From Candidatus Krumholzibacteriia bacterium (lineage in GTDB: Bacteria > Krumholzibacteriota > Krumholzibacteriia > LZORAL124-64-63), in the NCBI GenBank assembly GCA_014859985.1, contig JACZKN010000596.1:1-12386 (forward strand): a DNA stretch of 12,386 nt, read 5' to 3'. Below the pieces are notes generated by a model, which saw only the letters and a list, made by a program, of their open reading frames with translations, had not been told where the DNA came from and made no database searches. Positions 5,104 through 12,316 of this stretch are shown here, piece after piece (the stretch's first letter is position 1; each line of letters begins with the position of its first letter). A program made the position numbers and the translations under genes.

Positions 5104-6630
5104 CAAAATCTTGCCGGAGGAGTTTTTTGGCAGATTCTCACGGAAGTGGATCATGCGGGGTAACTTGAAGAGAGCCAAGGTGTCCCGCAGATGGGCCAGG
5201 ATCGCCTTTTCCGTCAAACCCGAGCCGGGGACGGGCACCACGTGGGCCTCGATGGCCTCGCCCAACAGTTCGTCCGGCACCCCGATCACGCAAACCTGTT
5301 CCACTCCTTGGACTTCGGCGATGGCGTCCTCGACTTCCTTCGCGCTGACCCGGTTGGCACCCGCCTTGATCATGTTCTTGATGCGGTCCACCAGGTAGAT
5401 GTAGCCCTCGGCGTCGCGCCGGCCGAGGTCGCCGGTCAGCAGGTCGCCGTCCGGGGTCAGGACCAGGGCCGTCTCGGCCGGGTCGTTCCAGTAGCCTTGC
5501 ATGATGTTCCCGCCGCGGGCCACCACCTGGCCCACCTCGTCCACCGCGCAATCGCTGCCGTCCTCGCGCCGCACCAGCAACTCGACGCCGGGGATGCCGA
5601 CGCCGATGGAGCCCAGCTTCTCCTCCAGGCGCTCCGGGGGCACCCAGCTCAGGCGGGCGCAGGCCTCGGTCTGGCCGTACATGACGAAGAGGCGGGCCCG
5701 GCCGGCGAAGGCGTCGCGGATCCGGCGCACCAGGGCCGGGGCCATGCCGCCGCCGGCCTGGGTCAGGGTGCGCAGGTCCGGCAGCGTCCGCGTCAGGAAA
5801 TCGGTGCGCGAAGCCAGGATCGCGTAGGTGGAGGGCACCCCGGCGAAGGTGGTCGCCCGCTGGGCGGCCATGGTGTCGACCACCGCCGACGGGTAGGCGA
5901 AGCGGTTGTCGATCACCAGGCACGCGCCGACGGCGGTGTGGGTCAGCAGCAGGGACTTGCCGTAGGAATAGTGGAACGGCAGGACCACCATCTGGCGGTC
6001 CTCGGGCTGCGGGTCGAGGTAGGCCCGGATCTGCCGGGTGTTGGCCGCCAGGTTGCGGTGCAGCAGGGTCACGCCCCGGGGCACGCCGGTCGAGCCGCTG
6101 GTGTAGAGGATGGCCGCCAGGTCGTCACCGCCGACGGGGACGGCCGGGCGCGCCGACGACGAGGCCTCCACCTCGGCCGCCGCGTGCACCTGCAGGCCCG
6201 CGGGCAGGTCCCACTGGGGCGACACCCGGTCGACGATCACCCGCTCCAGCCCAGGCAGGTCTGCCGTGACCAGGGGCAGGTCCCGCCGCACCTGGGCCGC
6301 CTCGGTGACCAGGGCCCGGGCCCCCGAATCGGCCAGCAGTCGCCGATGGGATTCGGCACGGTTGGCGCCGTTCAGGGCCACCACGCAGCCGCCGGCCTTG
6401 AGGATGCCGAAGAACCCCGCCACGTAGCCGAGGCCGTTGTCCGCCAGCAGGCCCACCCGGTCGCCGACCTCGAGGCCACGGCCGGCGAGCAGGTTGGCCA
6501 GGCGGTTGGCCCGCTCCTCGACCTGGGCCCAGGTCCAGCTCTGCTGCCCGTGGACCAGCCCGACGGCCGCGCCGCGGCGGTCGGCCGCACCCTCGAGCAG
6601 ACGATGCAGGGGCGCCGCGGCGGGTTCCAT
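5077..6630 (-). CDS. AMP-forming acyl-CoA/acyl-ACP ligase (ANL superfamily)
   Basis: A 517-residue adenylate-forming enzyme with the full motif set: P-loop YTSGSTGVPRG (176-186), YGQTEA (318-323), LLTGD (397-401), the hinge region around D415-R416 through AKEVE (430-434), and PKNSSGKILK (501-510) with catalytic Lys507. It activates a carboxylic acid as acyl-AMP and transfers it to a thiol. The adjacent carrier protein, whose stop lies 8 bases upstream of this ATG, suggests that the acceptor is the ACP rather than free CoA. AGGAGG precedes the start. It is the last gene of the operon begun by the asparagine synthetase. Similar ligases with an ACP and an AsnB-type amidotransferase occur in exosortase-associated and capsule/exopolysaccharide loci, but no exosortase or glycosyltransferase is seen here. 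The acid it uses cannot be read from the sequence. Confidence 0.92.
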   Translation of the reverse strand: MEPAAAPLHRLLEGAADRRGAAVGLVHGQQSWTWAQVEERANRLANLLAGRGLEVGDRVGLLADNGLGYVAGFFGILKAGGCVVALNGANRAESHRRLLADSGARALVTEAAQVRRDLPLVTADLPGLERVIVDRVSPQWDLPAGLQVHAAAEVEASSSARPAVPVGGDDLAAILYTSGSTGVPRGVTLLHRNLAANTRQIRAYLDPQPEDRQMVVLPFHYSYGKSLLLTHTAVGACLVIDNRFAYPSAVVDTMAAQRATTFAGVPSTYAILASRTDFLTRTLPDLRTLTQAGGGMAPALVRRIRDAFAGRARLFVMYGQTEACARLSWVPPERLEEKLGSIGVGIPGVELLVRREDGSDCAVDEVGQVVARGGNIMQGYWNDPAETALVLTPDGDLLTGDLGRRDAEGYIYLVDRIKNMIKAGANRVSAKEVEDAIAEVQGVEQVCVIGVPDELLGEAIEAHVVPVPGSGLTEKAILAHLRDTLALFKLPRMIHFRENLPKNSSGKILKSALRKPN

Positions 6631-6638
6631 GGCGCCTC

Positions 6639-6887
6639 CTAGGCGGCCTTCTTGCGGCCGACGAAACCCACCAGGTTGGCCACCGAGTCGAGATTGTCGG
6701 GCACCAGCTCGTCGTCGGCCACCGTCACCCCGAACTCCTGCTCGAGGAAGGCCACCAGCTCCATCACCCCCACCGAGTCGATGATGCCGCCGTCCAGCAG
6801 GGACATCGTGTCGTCGGCCAGGGGCGCGGCGTCGCCGAACAGGAAGTTCTCGACGATGTAGGCGTGCACCTTGTCGCGTACGGTCAT
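6639..6887 (-). CDS. Acyl carrier protein
   Basis: An 82-residue ACP. 'GGIIDSVGVMELVAFLEQEFGV' (33-54) is the phosphopantetheine-attachment helix, with Ser38 in the D-S-V motif as the modified residue. The flanking acidic helices (DDELVPDNLDSVANLV) are typical. The motif reads DSV rather than the DSL of fatty-acid-synthesis AcpP, and no fatty-acid synthase genes are nearby. It is therefore most likely a dedicated carrier for the neighbouring ligase. It lies 44 bases after the asparagine synthetase stop, with GGAGAG about 9 bases before its ATG, and 8 bases before the ligase ATG. A phosphopantetheinyl transferase must be supplied from elsewhere in the genome. Confidence 0.93.
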   Translation of the reverse strand: MTVRDKVHAYIVENFLFGDAAPLADDTMSLLDGGIIDSVGVMELVAFLEQEFGVTVADDELVPDNLDSVANLVGFVGRKKAA

Positions 6888-6931
6888 GGGTCCGTCTCTC
6901 CAGGTCTGCCCCGGGGGGCTGGGTCTTGGCT

Positions 6932-8947
6932 TCAGGGTCCTGCCGGCCCGGTCCGCCAGGCGAGCTGGCCGGGCCCGAGCACCAGGGGGGCCAGGCGCTC
7001 GGCGAAGCCGGGGCCGAAATCGTGTTCGAGCAGGCGGCCGCTGAGGGCCGCGGTGAAGGCCATGTTGTCGCGGGTACTGGTCAGGCGCCCCGCCTCCCAC
7101 TTGCGCACCAGGGCGGCCACCCGGCCCGGGTGCCAGTGGCTGTCCGGACGGTCGCCGAGGAACTCGGCCACCACCCTTCTGCCGACCGGCGTGGCGAAAC
7201 TGGCGGCGTCCGGGGCCCGGTAGGGCTGCTTCGGCCTGCGCAGGATATCCTCCGGCAGCAGATCCGCCACCCCCCGTTTCAGTATCGACTTTTCCACGAG
7301 GGACTCAAGCTTGGCCGAGGCGGGGATGGTGCCGGCGTAGTCGGCCAGCCGGTGGTCCAGGAACGGGAACCGTCCCTCCACCGAGTTGCCCATGAGCATG
7401 CGATCGCCCTGGGAACTGAGGAGGTAGCCCGCCAGGAACGTGGTCATCTCCAGGTACTGGGCCCGGGCCACGGTGCCCCAGCGGGCGAAGTCCGCGGGCA
7501 GGGAGGCGGCCAGCCGCGCCTCGGCGGCGGGCACGGCGCCGTCAGGTACGTCCACCAGCAGGGCAGCCACCGCCCTAGTGTTGTTCCAGCGCGGCCGGTG
7601 GCTGAAGAAGGGATCGTCGGTCTGTTCGAGGCCCTGGCCGTAGAACTGCCGCAGGAATTCCGGCGGCGACTGGGTCAGGTACGGGTACAGCCGGGTCAGC
7701 AGCATGACCCGGGCCCGGGACCGGGGCTCGCGGCTCCAGAAGCGCCTGACCTTGGCCTCGCGGAAGATGTTGTAGCCGGCGAAGACCTCGTCCGCCCCCT
7801 CGCCCGTCAGCACGACCTTGAAACCCTCGTCGTGGGCCAGCCGGGACAGGGCGTGCAGGGGCGCGGGCGCCGTGCGCAGCAGCGGGGTCTCGGCCAGCCA
7901 GACCACGTCCCGGAAGCGGCCGGCGATGGCCTCGCCGTCGACCGTGACCGAGGCGTGCTCGGTGCCGATGTGCCGGGCCATGCGCTGCTGCCAGGCGGTC
8001 TCGTCGAAGGCCGGGTCGGTGAAGCCCACCGAGAAGGTCTTCAGGCGGTGGTCGGTGTAGTGGTGGATCAGCGCCGCCGTGGTGGACGAATCCAGGCCGC
8101 CGGAGAGGTACGCGCCCACGGGCACGTCGGCGCGCAGGCGGATCACCGCGGCGTCCACCAGGCGTTCGCGCACCCCGGCGACCAGGCGCGCCAGTTCGTC
8201 GGGCGCCACCCGGCGCCGGTCCTCCGCCTCCGGCAGGAAGGTGGGGTGCCAGTAGCGCCGCAGCCGCAGGCACGCCGGCAGGGGCGCCTCCGGCGGCGGG
8301 CCCTGGGGCCGCTCTTCCACCACGGCCACGTGCCCGGGCGGGATCTGGGCCACACCGGCGAACGCCGTGCGCGGCGCGATGGTCACCCAGAAGGTGCCCA
8401 CCTCCGCCAGGGCGGCCGGGTCCAGCGCCGGCGCGAAGCCGGGGAACGCCCGCAGGGCCTTGATCTCCGAGCCGAACAGGAGCTGACCCCGGTGCTCGGC
8501 CACGTAGAGCGGCCGGATGCCGAAGCGGTCCCGCGCCAACAGCAGGCGCCGGCGGCGGCGGTCCCTTATCGCGAAGGCGAACTGGCCCACGAAGCGGTCG
8601 ACGCAGGCGTCGCCCCACTCCTCGTAGGCGTGGACGATCACCTCGGTGTCGCTGCGGGTGCGCAGGACGTGGCCCTTGGCTTCCAGCTCGGCGGCCAGCT
8701 CGATGTAGTTGAAGACCTCGCCGTTGAAGGTGATCCAGATCGAGCCGTCCTCGTTGCACAGGGGCTGCTGGCCGGTCACCACGTCGATGATGCTCAGGCG
8801 GGCGTGGCCGAAGAAGACCGTGTCGTCCCGCCAGGCCCCGAACTCGTCCGGGCCCCGGTGGCGCATCACGCCGATCATGCGTTCGGGGGCGCCGTCGGGC
8901 AGGGACAACGGCCCGTCCAGCGCCAGCACGCCGCAGATACCGCACAT
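6932..8947 (-). CDS. asnB: Asparagine synthetase, glutamine-hydrolysing (class II amidotransferase + ATP-PPi synthetase domain)
   Basis: A 671-residue protein beginning MCGICG. Cys2 is the class II glutaminase nucleophile, which fixes the start although the frame stays open far upstream. Glutaminase motifs: RHRGPDEFG (29-37), Arg50 in 'ARLSIID', FNGEVFNY (74-81) and SDTEVI. The synthetase half has the PP-loop SGGLDSS (282-288) and LTGEGADEVFAGY. All key residues appear present, so it should be active. At 671 residues it is longer than E. coli AsnB (about 554) and is of the type often found in surface-polymer and secondary-metabolite loci. It leads an operon with an ACP and an acyl ligase, which suggests an amidation step on a specialised substrate rather than, or in addition to, housekeeping asparagine synthesis. 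A GGGAGG site precedes the ATG. The promoter is at 9042-9069, and a terminator-like hairpin sits in the leader. Confidence 0.93.
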   Translation of the reverse strand: MCGICGVLALDGPLSLPDGAPERMIGVMRHRGPDEFGAWRDDTVFFGHARLSIIDVVTGQQPLCNEDGSIWITFNGEVFNYIELAAELEAKGHVLRTRSDTEVIVHAYEEWGDACVDRFVGQFAFAIRDRRRRRLLLARDRFGIRPLYVAEHRGQLLFGSEIKALRAFPGFAPALDPAALAEVGTFWVTIAPRTAFAGVAQIPPGHVAVVEERPQGPPPEAPLPACLRLRRYWHPTFLPEAEDRRRVAPDELARLVAGVRERLVDAAVIRLRADVPVGAYLSGGLDSSTTAALIHHYTDHRLKTFSVGFTDPAFDETAWQQRMARHIGTEHASVTVDGEAIAGRFRDVVWLAETPLLRTAPAPLHALSRLAHDEGFKVVLTGEGADEVFAGYNIFREAKVRRFWSREPRSRARVMLLTRLYPYLTQSPPEFLRQFYGQGLEQTDDPFFSHRPRWNNTRAVAALLVDVPDGAVPAAEARLAASLPADFARWGTVARAQYLEMTTFLAGYLLSSQGDRMLMGNSVEGRFPFLDHRLADYAGTIPASAKLESLVEKSILKRGVADLLPEDILRRPKQPYRAPDAASFATPVGRRVVAEFLGDRPDSHWHPGRVAALVRKWEAGRLTSTRDNMAFTAALSGRLLEHDFGPGFAERLAPLVLGPGQLAWRTGPAGP

Positions 8948-9007
8948 GGACTCGGGACCTCCCCCGGCGCTTCCTGCGGGCCGCCGGGCCGTTCGCAGAC
9001 CAACGAG

Positions 9008-9032
9008 AAAAACCGGGTACGCCCGGCCTTTT
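9008..9032 (-). promoter_or_regulatory. Terminator-like (attenuator-like) hairpin in the asnB leader
   Basis: The minus strand reads CCGGG-CGTA-CCCGG followed at once by TTTTT, with the stem extendable by G-U and A-U pairs to about 10 bp. It lies between the predicted asnB start of transcription (near 9036) and the asnB ATG (8947). If real, it would stop leader transcription conditionally. On the plus strand the same hairpin is followed by CCTTTTCC and lies upstream of the peptidase. Confidence 0.4.
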
Positions 9033-9041
9033 CCCCGTGAT

Positions 9042-9069
9042 AGTGTAACTCCGCAAGTCCGCATGGCAA
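9042..9069 (-). promoter_or_regulatory. Probable sigma70-type promoter of the asnB-ACP-ligase operon
   Basis: On the minus strand TTGCCA (9069-9064, 5/6) and TACACT (9047-9042, 4/6) are 16 bases apart. The start would be near 9036, giving a leader of about 90 bases. The peptidase start is only ~30 bases away on the other strand, so any peptidase promoter must overlap this one; I could not identify it with confidence. Confidence 0.45.
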
Positions 9070-9087
9070 CCACAAGTGCCGCGAACC

Positions 9088-9092
9088 GGAGG
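9088..9092 (+). promoter_or_regulatory. Shine-Dalgarno site fixing the GTG start of the peptidase
   Basis: GGAGG lies 8 bases before GTG 9101, which directly begins a good signal peptide. No ATG in this frame fits both conditions. Confidence 0.7.
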
Positions 9093-9100
9093 TTTCCGAC

Positions 9101-11179
9101 GTGCGCTCCATCCCGCTGTTTCTGCTGGCGGCCCTGCTGGCCGCCCAGCCGGCCGCCGCCGCCCCGGCCCCGGCCGACCCGCCTGCCCGCACCCACGACA
9201 TCGAACCCGGGGACTATTTCGGCATCATCGGCCTGGGGAGCCTGGCCGTCTCCCCGGACGGGGCCTGGATCGCCCATACCGAAAGCCGCTGGGGCACCGG
9301 CAAGGAGGGCCGCGACACCGACCTGTGGGTGGTCTCCCGCGACGGCAAGGTGCGGCGCCGCCTGACCTTCGACGGCCTGGGCGCCGGAGGCGTGGCCTGG
9401 GGCCCGGACGGCCGGGAGATCTGGTTCCTGGCCAAGGACGACGCCGGCCGCGAGGATCCGCCCCGGGACGGCAGCCGGCAGGTGTGGCGGATCACCGCCA
9501 CGGGTGGCGAACCCGTGCCGGTCACGCGGGCGGACGACGGCGTGCTGGACTTCGTGCTCACGCCGGACGGCCGCACCCTCTACTACCGCACCGCCAAGGA
9601 CCACAGCGACGAGGACACTTGGCAGGAACTGCGCGGGAAGTACAAGGACCTCGAGTACGGCCACGGCGAGCGCAGCCTGCACGCCGTGCGCAAGCTGGAC
9701 CTGGCGAACTGGCGCGACGAGGAGGTCCTGGCCGCCGACCGGGTGATCTGGGAGATGGCCCTCTCCCCCGACGGCCGGCAGCTGGCGCTGATCACCACCG
9801 AGGACAACGAGCTCATCTTCATGGAGGGCTGGTCGCAGGTGGAGGTCCTGGACCTGCAGGGCGGCACCCTGGCTGCGGTCACGCCGTCGGGCTGGCGCGA
9901 CGACCACCCGTCCCCCTACGGCTGGCTGGGCGACCTGGCCTGGTCGGCCGACAGCCGCGCCCTGGCCTTTGCGGTCAGCTACGACGGCTACGCCACGCGC
10001 CTCTATGCCGCCGAGCGCGGCACCACGGGCTGGGAGCTGTGGGTCGTGCCGCGACCCCATCCGGTGTACTACGACGGCGGCCTGGTCTGGCGCGGCACGG
10101 GCCGCACCCTCTGCTACCGCGGCGAGAGCATGGCCCGCGTGCGGGTGCACCAGGTGGCGGACGTGAAGGCCGGCGGCCAGGGCCAGACGAGCCTCGTGGC
10201 CGACGGCGACGGCGTGGTCCTGGACTTCGGCTTCGACCGCAAGGGAGGCAGCCCCGCGGTCATCCTCGAGACCCTGACCGCCATGAACGACGTCTACGCG
10301 GTGGCCGGAGCGGACAAGCTGCACCGCCTGACCAACGTCAATCCCCAGGTGGACACCTGGAAGTTGCCGCAGATCCGCCACGTGAGCTGGACCGGCGGCG
10401 ACGGCGACACGGTGTGGGGCATCCTCGAGCTGCCGCCCGCCTACCGGGACGGCGACGGCCCGCTGCCGGCGGTGGTCGAGCTGCACGGCGGGCCCACCGC
10501 CAGCACGAAGCATCACCTGCGTTTCTGGATCTACGGCCGCGCCCTGCTGCCTTGCAAGGGCTACGCCCTGCTCAGTCCCAACTACCACGGCTCCACCGGC
10601 TACGGCGACGCCTTCCTGGAGAAGCTGATCGGCCGGGAGAACGAGATCGAGGTGGCCGACATCGCCGCGGGCACGCGCTGGCTCATCGACCAGGGCATCG
10701 CCGACCCGGCGCGCATCGGGGTGATGGGCTGGAGCAACGGCGGCTACCTGACCAACTGCATGATCGTGGCCGAGCCCGACCTCTACGCCGCCGCCAGCAG
10801 CGGCGCCGGCGTGCTGGACATGGTGATCCAGTGGGGCATCGAGGACACCCCCGGGCACGTGATCAACTTCGTGGAGGGCCTGCCCTGGGAGGTGCCCGAC
10901 CACTACCGCAGCGCCTCGCCCCTGTTCGTGCTGGACCGGGTCAGGACCCCGACCCTGATCCACGTGGGCGGCAACGACCCGCGGGTGCCGCCGGCCCACA
11001 GCCGGGCGCTCTACCGGGCGCTGCACCACTACCTGCAGGTACCCACCCACCTGGTGGTCTACCCCGGTGAGCCCCACGGGCTGACCACGCACGAGAACCG
11101 CCTGGCGAAGATGGAGTGGGACCTGGCCTGGTTCGGCAAGTATCTCGGCGCCCCGGACGAGGCCGCCGGGAAAGATTAA
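9101..11179 (+). CDS. Secreted S9-family serine peptidase (prolyl oligopeptidase-like)
   Basis: A 692-residue protein starting at GTG. A Sec signal peptide (MRSIPLFLLAALLAAQPAAA, cleaved near the APAPADPP stretch) exports it to the periplasm or beyond. Residues ~45-420 form a WD40/TolB-like beta-propeller with repeated 'SPDG'-type turns (AVSPDGAWIAH, AWGPDGREIWF, VLTPDGRTLYY, ALSPDGRQLAL). The C-terminal alpha/beta-hydrolase domain has the oxyanion motif HGGP (462-465), the nucleophile elbow GWSNGGY with Ser545, Asp626 in GGNDPRVPP and His659 in GEPHG, so the catalytic triad is complete. This S9B/S9C-like group hydrolyses short peptides, including dipeptidyl and acylaminoacyl substrates; the exact specificity is unknown. 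It is divergent from asnB and appears monocistronic, with a hairpin terminator after it. Confidence 0.94.
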   Translation: MRSIPLFLLAALLAAQPAAAAPAPADPPARTHDIEPGDYFGIIGLGSLAVSPDGAWIAHTESRWGTGKEGRDTDLWVVSRDGKVRRRLTFDGLGAGGVAWGPDGREIWFLAKDDAGREDPPRDGSRQVWRITATGGEPVPVTRADDGVLDFVLTPDGRTLYYRTAKDHSDEDTWQELRGKYKDLEYGHGERSLHAVRKLDLANWRDEEVLAADRVIWEMALSPDGRQLALITTEDNELIFMEGWSQVEVLDLQGGTLAAVTPSGWRDDHPSPYGWLGDLAWSADSRALAFAVSYDGYATRLYAAERGTTGWELWVVPRPHPVYYDGGLVWRGTGRTLCYRGESMARVRVHQVADVKAGGQGQTSLVADGDGVVLDFGFDRKGGSPAVILETLTAMNDVYAVAGADKLHRLTNVNPQVDTWKLPQIRHVSWTGGDGDTVWGILELPPAYRDGDGPLPAVVELHGGPTASTKHHLRFWIYGRALLPCKGYALLSPNYHGSTGYGDAFLEKLIGRENEIEVADIAAGTRWLIDQGIADPARIGVMGWSNGGYLTNCMIVAEPDLYAAASSGAGVLDMVIQWGIEDTPGHVINFVEGLPWEVPDHYRSASPLFVLDRVRTPTLIHVGGNDPRVPPAHSRALYRALHHYLQVPTHLVVYPGEPHGLTTHENRLAKMEWDLAWFGKYLGAPDEAAGKD

Positions 11180-11206
11180 CCGCAAGTAAAACAACATGTA
11201 TGCTAT

Positions 11207-11237
11207 GAGGAGGCCTGGGCTTGCCCCAGGCCTCTTC
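11207..11237 (+). terminator. Stem-loop terminator after the peptidase gene
   Basis: A 10-bp perfect stem (GAGGCCTGGG 11210-11219 with CCCAGGCCTC 11225-11234) and a 5-base loop, extendable by three pairs including one G-U. It lies 28 bases after the stop. The following T-run is weak (TCTTCGT), so termination may be partial or factor-assisted. Confidence 0.6.
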
Positions 11238-11304
11238 GTGATCCCACCTCAATTCCTACCGTTACTATATGTTATTTATTTCGCGGTAGCTGTTAAATTT
11301 TAGA

Positions 11305-11333
11305 TTGACCGTGCCGATGACCCGACCTAACGT
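11305..11333 (+). promoter_or_regulatory. Probable promoter of the decaheme cytochrome operon
   Basis: TTGACC (5/6) and TAACGT (matching the most conserved T, A and final T of the -10) are spaced by exactly 17 bases. Directly upstream, 11250-11305 is strikingly AT-rich for this genome (TTACTATATGTTATTTATTT; TTAAATTTTAG) and could serve as an UP element or a regulator binding region. The start would be near 11340. Confidence 0.45.
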
Positions 11334-11354
11334 TCGCCGAAGTGAATCAACGTT
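11329..11354 (+). promoter_or_regulatory. Pair of AACGTT palindromes, possible operator
   Basis: AACGTT occurs at 11329-11334 and 11349-11354, 20 bases apart (two helical turns). The first overlaps the proposed -10 and the second lies in the leader. Six-base AT-containing palindromes should be rare at this GC content, so a repressor site is plausible but unproven. Confidence 0.3.
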
Positions 11355-11366
11355 TACTCCCACCGC

Positions 11367-11371
11367 GGAGG
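11367..11371 (+). promoter_or_regulatory. Shine-Dalgarno site fixing the start of the decaheme cytochrome
   Basis: GGAGG ends 6 bases before ATG 11378. The alternative upstream ATG at 11342 has no such site, so translation should begin at 11378, directly at the signal peptide. Confidence 0.8.
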
Positions 11372-11377
11372 TCTCCT

Positions 11378-12304
11378 ATGCGGCGCGCGCTCCCGCTGTT
11401 GGTTCTGCTGACGGCCCTGGGGGTCGGCACGGCCCTGGCCGGCAGTGACTCTTACCTGGGCAGCTTCACGTTCCCCGCCGATGCGGCCTACGCCGGCTCG
11501 GCCAGCTGTGTCGAATGCCACGAGGACGCCGCCGCATTCTACGCCGGTTCGCCCCACGCCGTGGACCTGGGCCTGGCCGTGCCGGGCACCGCCGTCTCCG
11601 GGTGCGAGGCGTGCCACGGCCCCGGCAGCCTGCACGTGACGGGCGGCGGCGACGGCTTCATCCTGGGCGCCGCGGACCTGGGCGCCCTGGACGAGGACGG
11701 CAAGGTCGCCATGTGCACCCAGTGCCACGCGACCACCGGCGACCACTGGACCGGCGGGCCGCACCAGGGCAGCGGCGTCGGCTGCGCCGATTGCCACGCG
11801 GACCAGGCCCACTTCGGCGGCACCGCCCTTCCTGCCCGCGAGTTCCGCAACCCGGCGGAGTTCTGCCTCCAGTGCCACACCGACCAGGTGGCCGACTTCC
11901 GCCTGCCGTCGCGCCACCGCGCCCTCGAGGGCCAGGTGGTGTGCGGCGACTGCCACGATGCCCACGGCGGCTTCGCCGAGCTGGACTGGAATGGCCAGAA
12001 CAGCGTGTGCCTGCGCTGCCACGCCGAACTGGCCGGCCCCTTCGTCTTCGAGCACGACGGCACCACGGGCGAGGACTGCACCTCCTGCCACCGTCCCCAC
12101 GGCTCGAGCCACGACAAGCTGCTGGTGCAGGACGGCAACACCCTGTGCCTGCAGTGCCACTTCGAGGCCGGTTTCAGCGGCGACGGCGGCTGGACCCTGG
12201 GCGGCACCGCCCACGACGGCATCCTCGCCAACGAGGCCCGCTGCTACGACTGCCACATCGACGTCCACGGCTCGAACGTCTCGCCGACGTTCCGCAACCA
12301 GTAA
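11378..12304 (+). CDS. DmsE/MtrA-family decaheme c-type cytochrome
   Basis: A 308-residue exported cytochrome. The signal peptide is MRRALPLLVLLTALGVGTALA. It has ten CXXCH haem sites, at residues 44, 76, 113, 136, 163, 189, 211, 234, 257 and 289 (first Cys of each), and many extra histidines as distal ligands. 'SASCVECHEDAAAFY', 'GCEACHGPGSLH' and the closing 'CYDCHIDVHGSN' are characteristic of the DmsE/MtrA/PioA family, and the length and haem number are normal. Family members sit inside an outer-membrane MtrB/PioB barrel and carry electrons between periplasm and cell exterior, for metal or DMSO reduction or for iron oxidation. The next gene begins 12 bases after the stop with a strong ribosome site and encodes an exported protein, consistent with the barrel or an outer-surface partner. 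Haem maturation genes are not in the window. Confidence 0.94.
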   Translation: MRRALPLLVLLTALGVGTALAGSDSYLGSFTFPADAAYAGSASCVECHEDAAAFYAGSPHAVDLGLAVPGTAVSGCEACHGPGSLHVTGGGDGFILGAADLGALDEDGKVAMCTQCHATTGDHWTGGPHQGSGVGCADCHADQAHFGGTALPAREFRNPAEFCLQCHTDQVADFRLPSRHRALEGQVVCGDCHDAHGGFAELDWNGQNSVCLRCHAELAGPFVFEHDGTTGEDCTSCHRPHGSSHDKLLVQDGNTLCLQCHFEAGFSGDGGWTLGGTAHDGILANEARCYDCHIDVHGSNVSPTFRNQ

Positions 12305-12316
12305 AGGAGGCCGGCC

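Noticed and set aside
5191..6642. Plus-strand open frame of about 480 codons opposite the acyl ligase
   Set aside because: Antisense of an ANL ligase with every core motif; no recognisable domain in the shadow.
4371..8947. Idea that the AsnB-ACP-ligase trio plus the secreted protein form an exosortase/PEP-CTERM system
   Set aside because: The secreted protein ends in ASWGEVKSLFR without a PEP motif, C-terminal membrane helix or basic tail, and no exosortase or polysaccharide gene is present in the window.
6926..9040. Long open frame on the plus strand (about 700 codons) through the asnB region
   Set aside because: It is antisense to a clear asparagine synthetase with all motifs; its translation is Gly/Ala/Arg/His-rich with no domain, as expected for a shadow frame in GC-rich DNA.
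9076..11070. Alternative plus-strand frame of about 660 codons overlapping the peptidase
   Set aside because: Arg/Pro/Gly-rich translation without domains; the +2 frame carries the signal peptide, propeller and catalytic triad.
8948..11197. The asnB frame stays open upstream on the minus strand across the whole peptidase gene, suggesting a giant fusion protein
   Set aside because: Class II amidotransferases need Cys2 exposed after Met1; MCGICG at 8947 with its Shine-Dalgarno fixes the start. The upstream part is antisense to the S9 peptidase.
11176..11204. Promoter-like TTAACC-N17-TATGCT right after the peptidase stop
   Set aside because: It would start transcription within the terminator hairpin at 11207-11237; the TTGACC-N17-TAACGT pair downstream is a better candidate for the cytochrome operon.
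11342..11377. Upstream ATG giving the decaheme cytochrome a 12-residue N-terminal extension
   Set aside because: No Shine-Dalgarno before 11342, and the extension would put a Pro/Arg-rich stretch before the signal peptide; ATG 11378 has GGAGG at good spacing.
11509..12255. Repeated short units in the cytochrome gene that could suggest a DNA repeat or CRISPR array
   Set aside because: They are CXXCH haem-binding codons with irregular spacing and non-identical flanks; the repetition is at the protein level.
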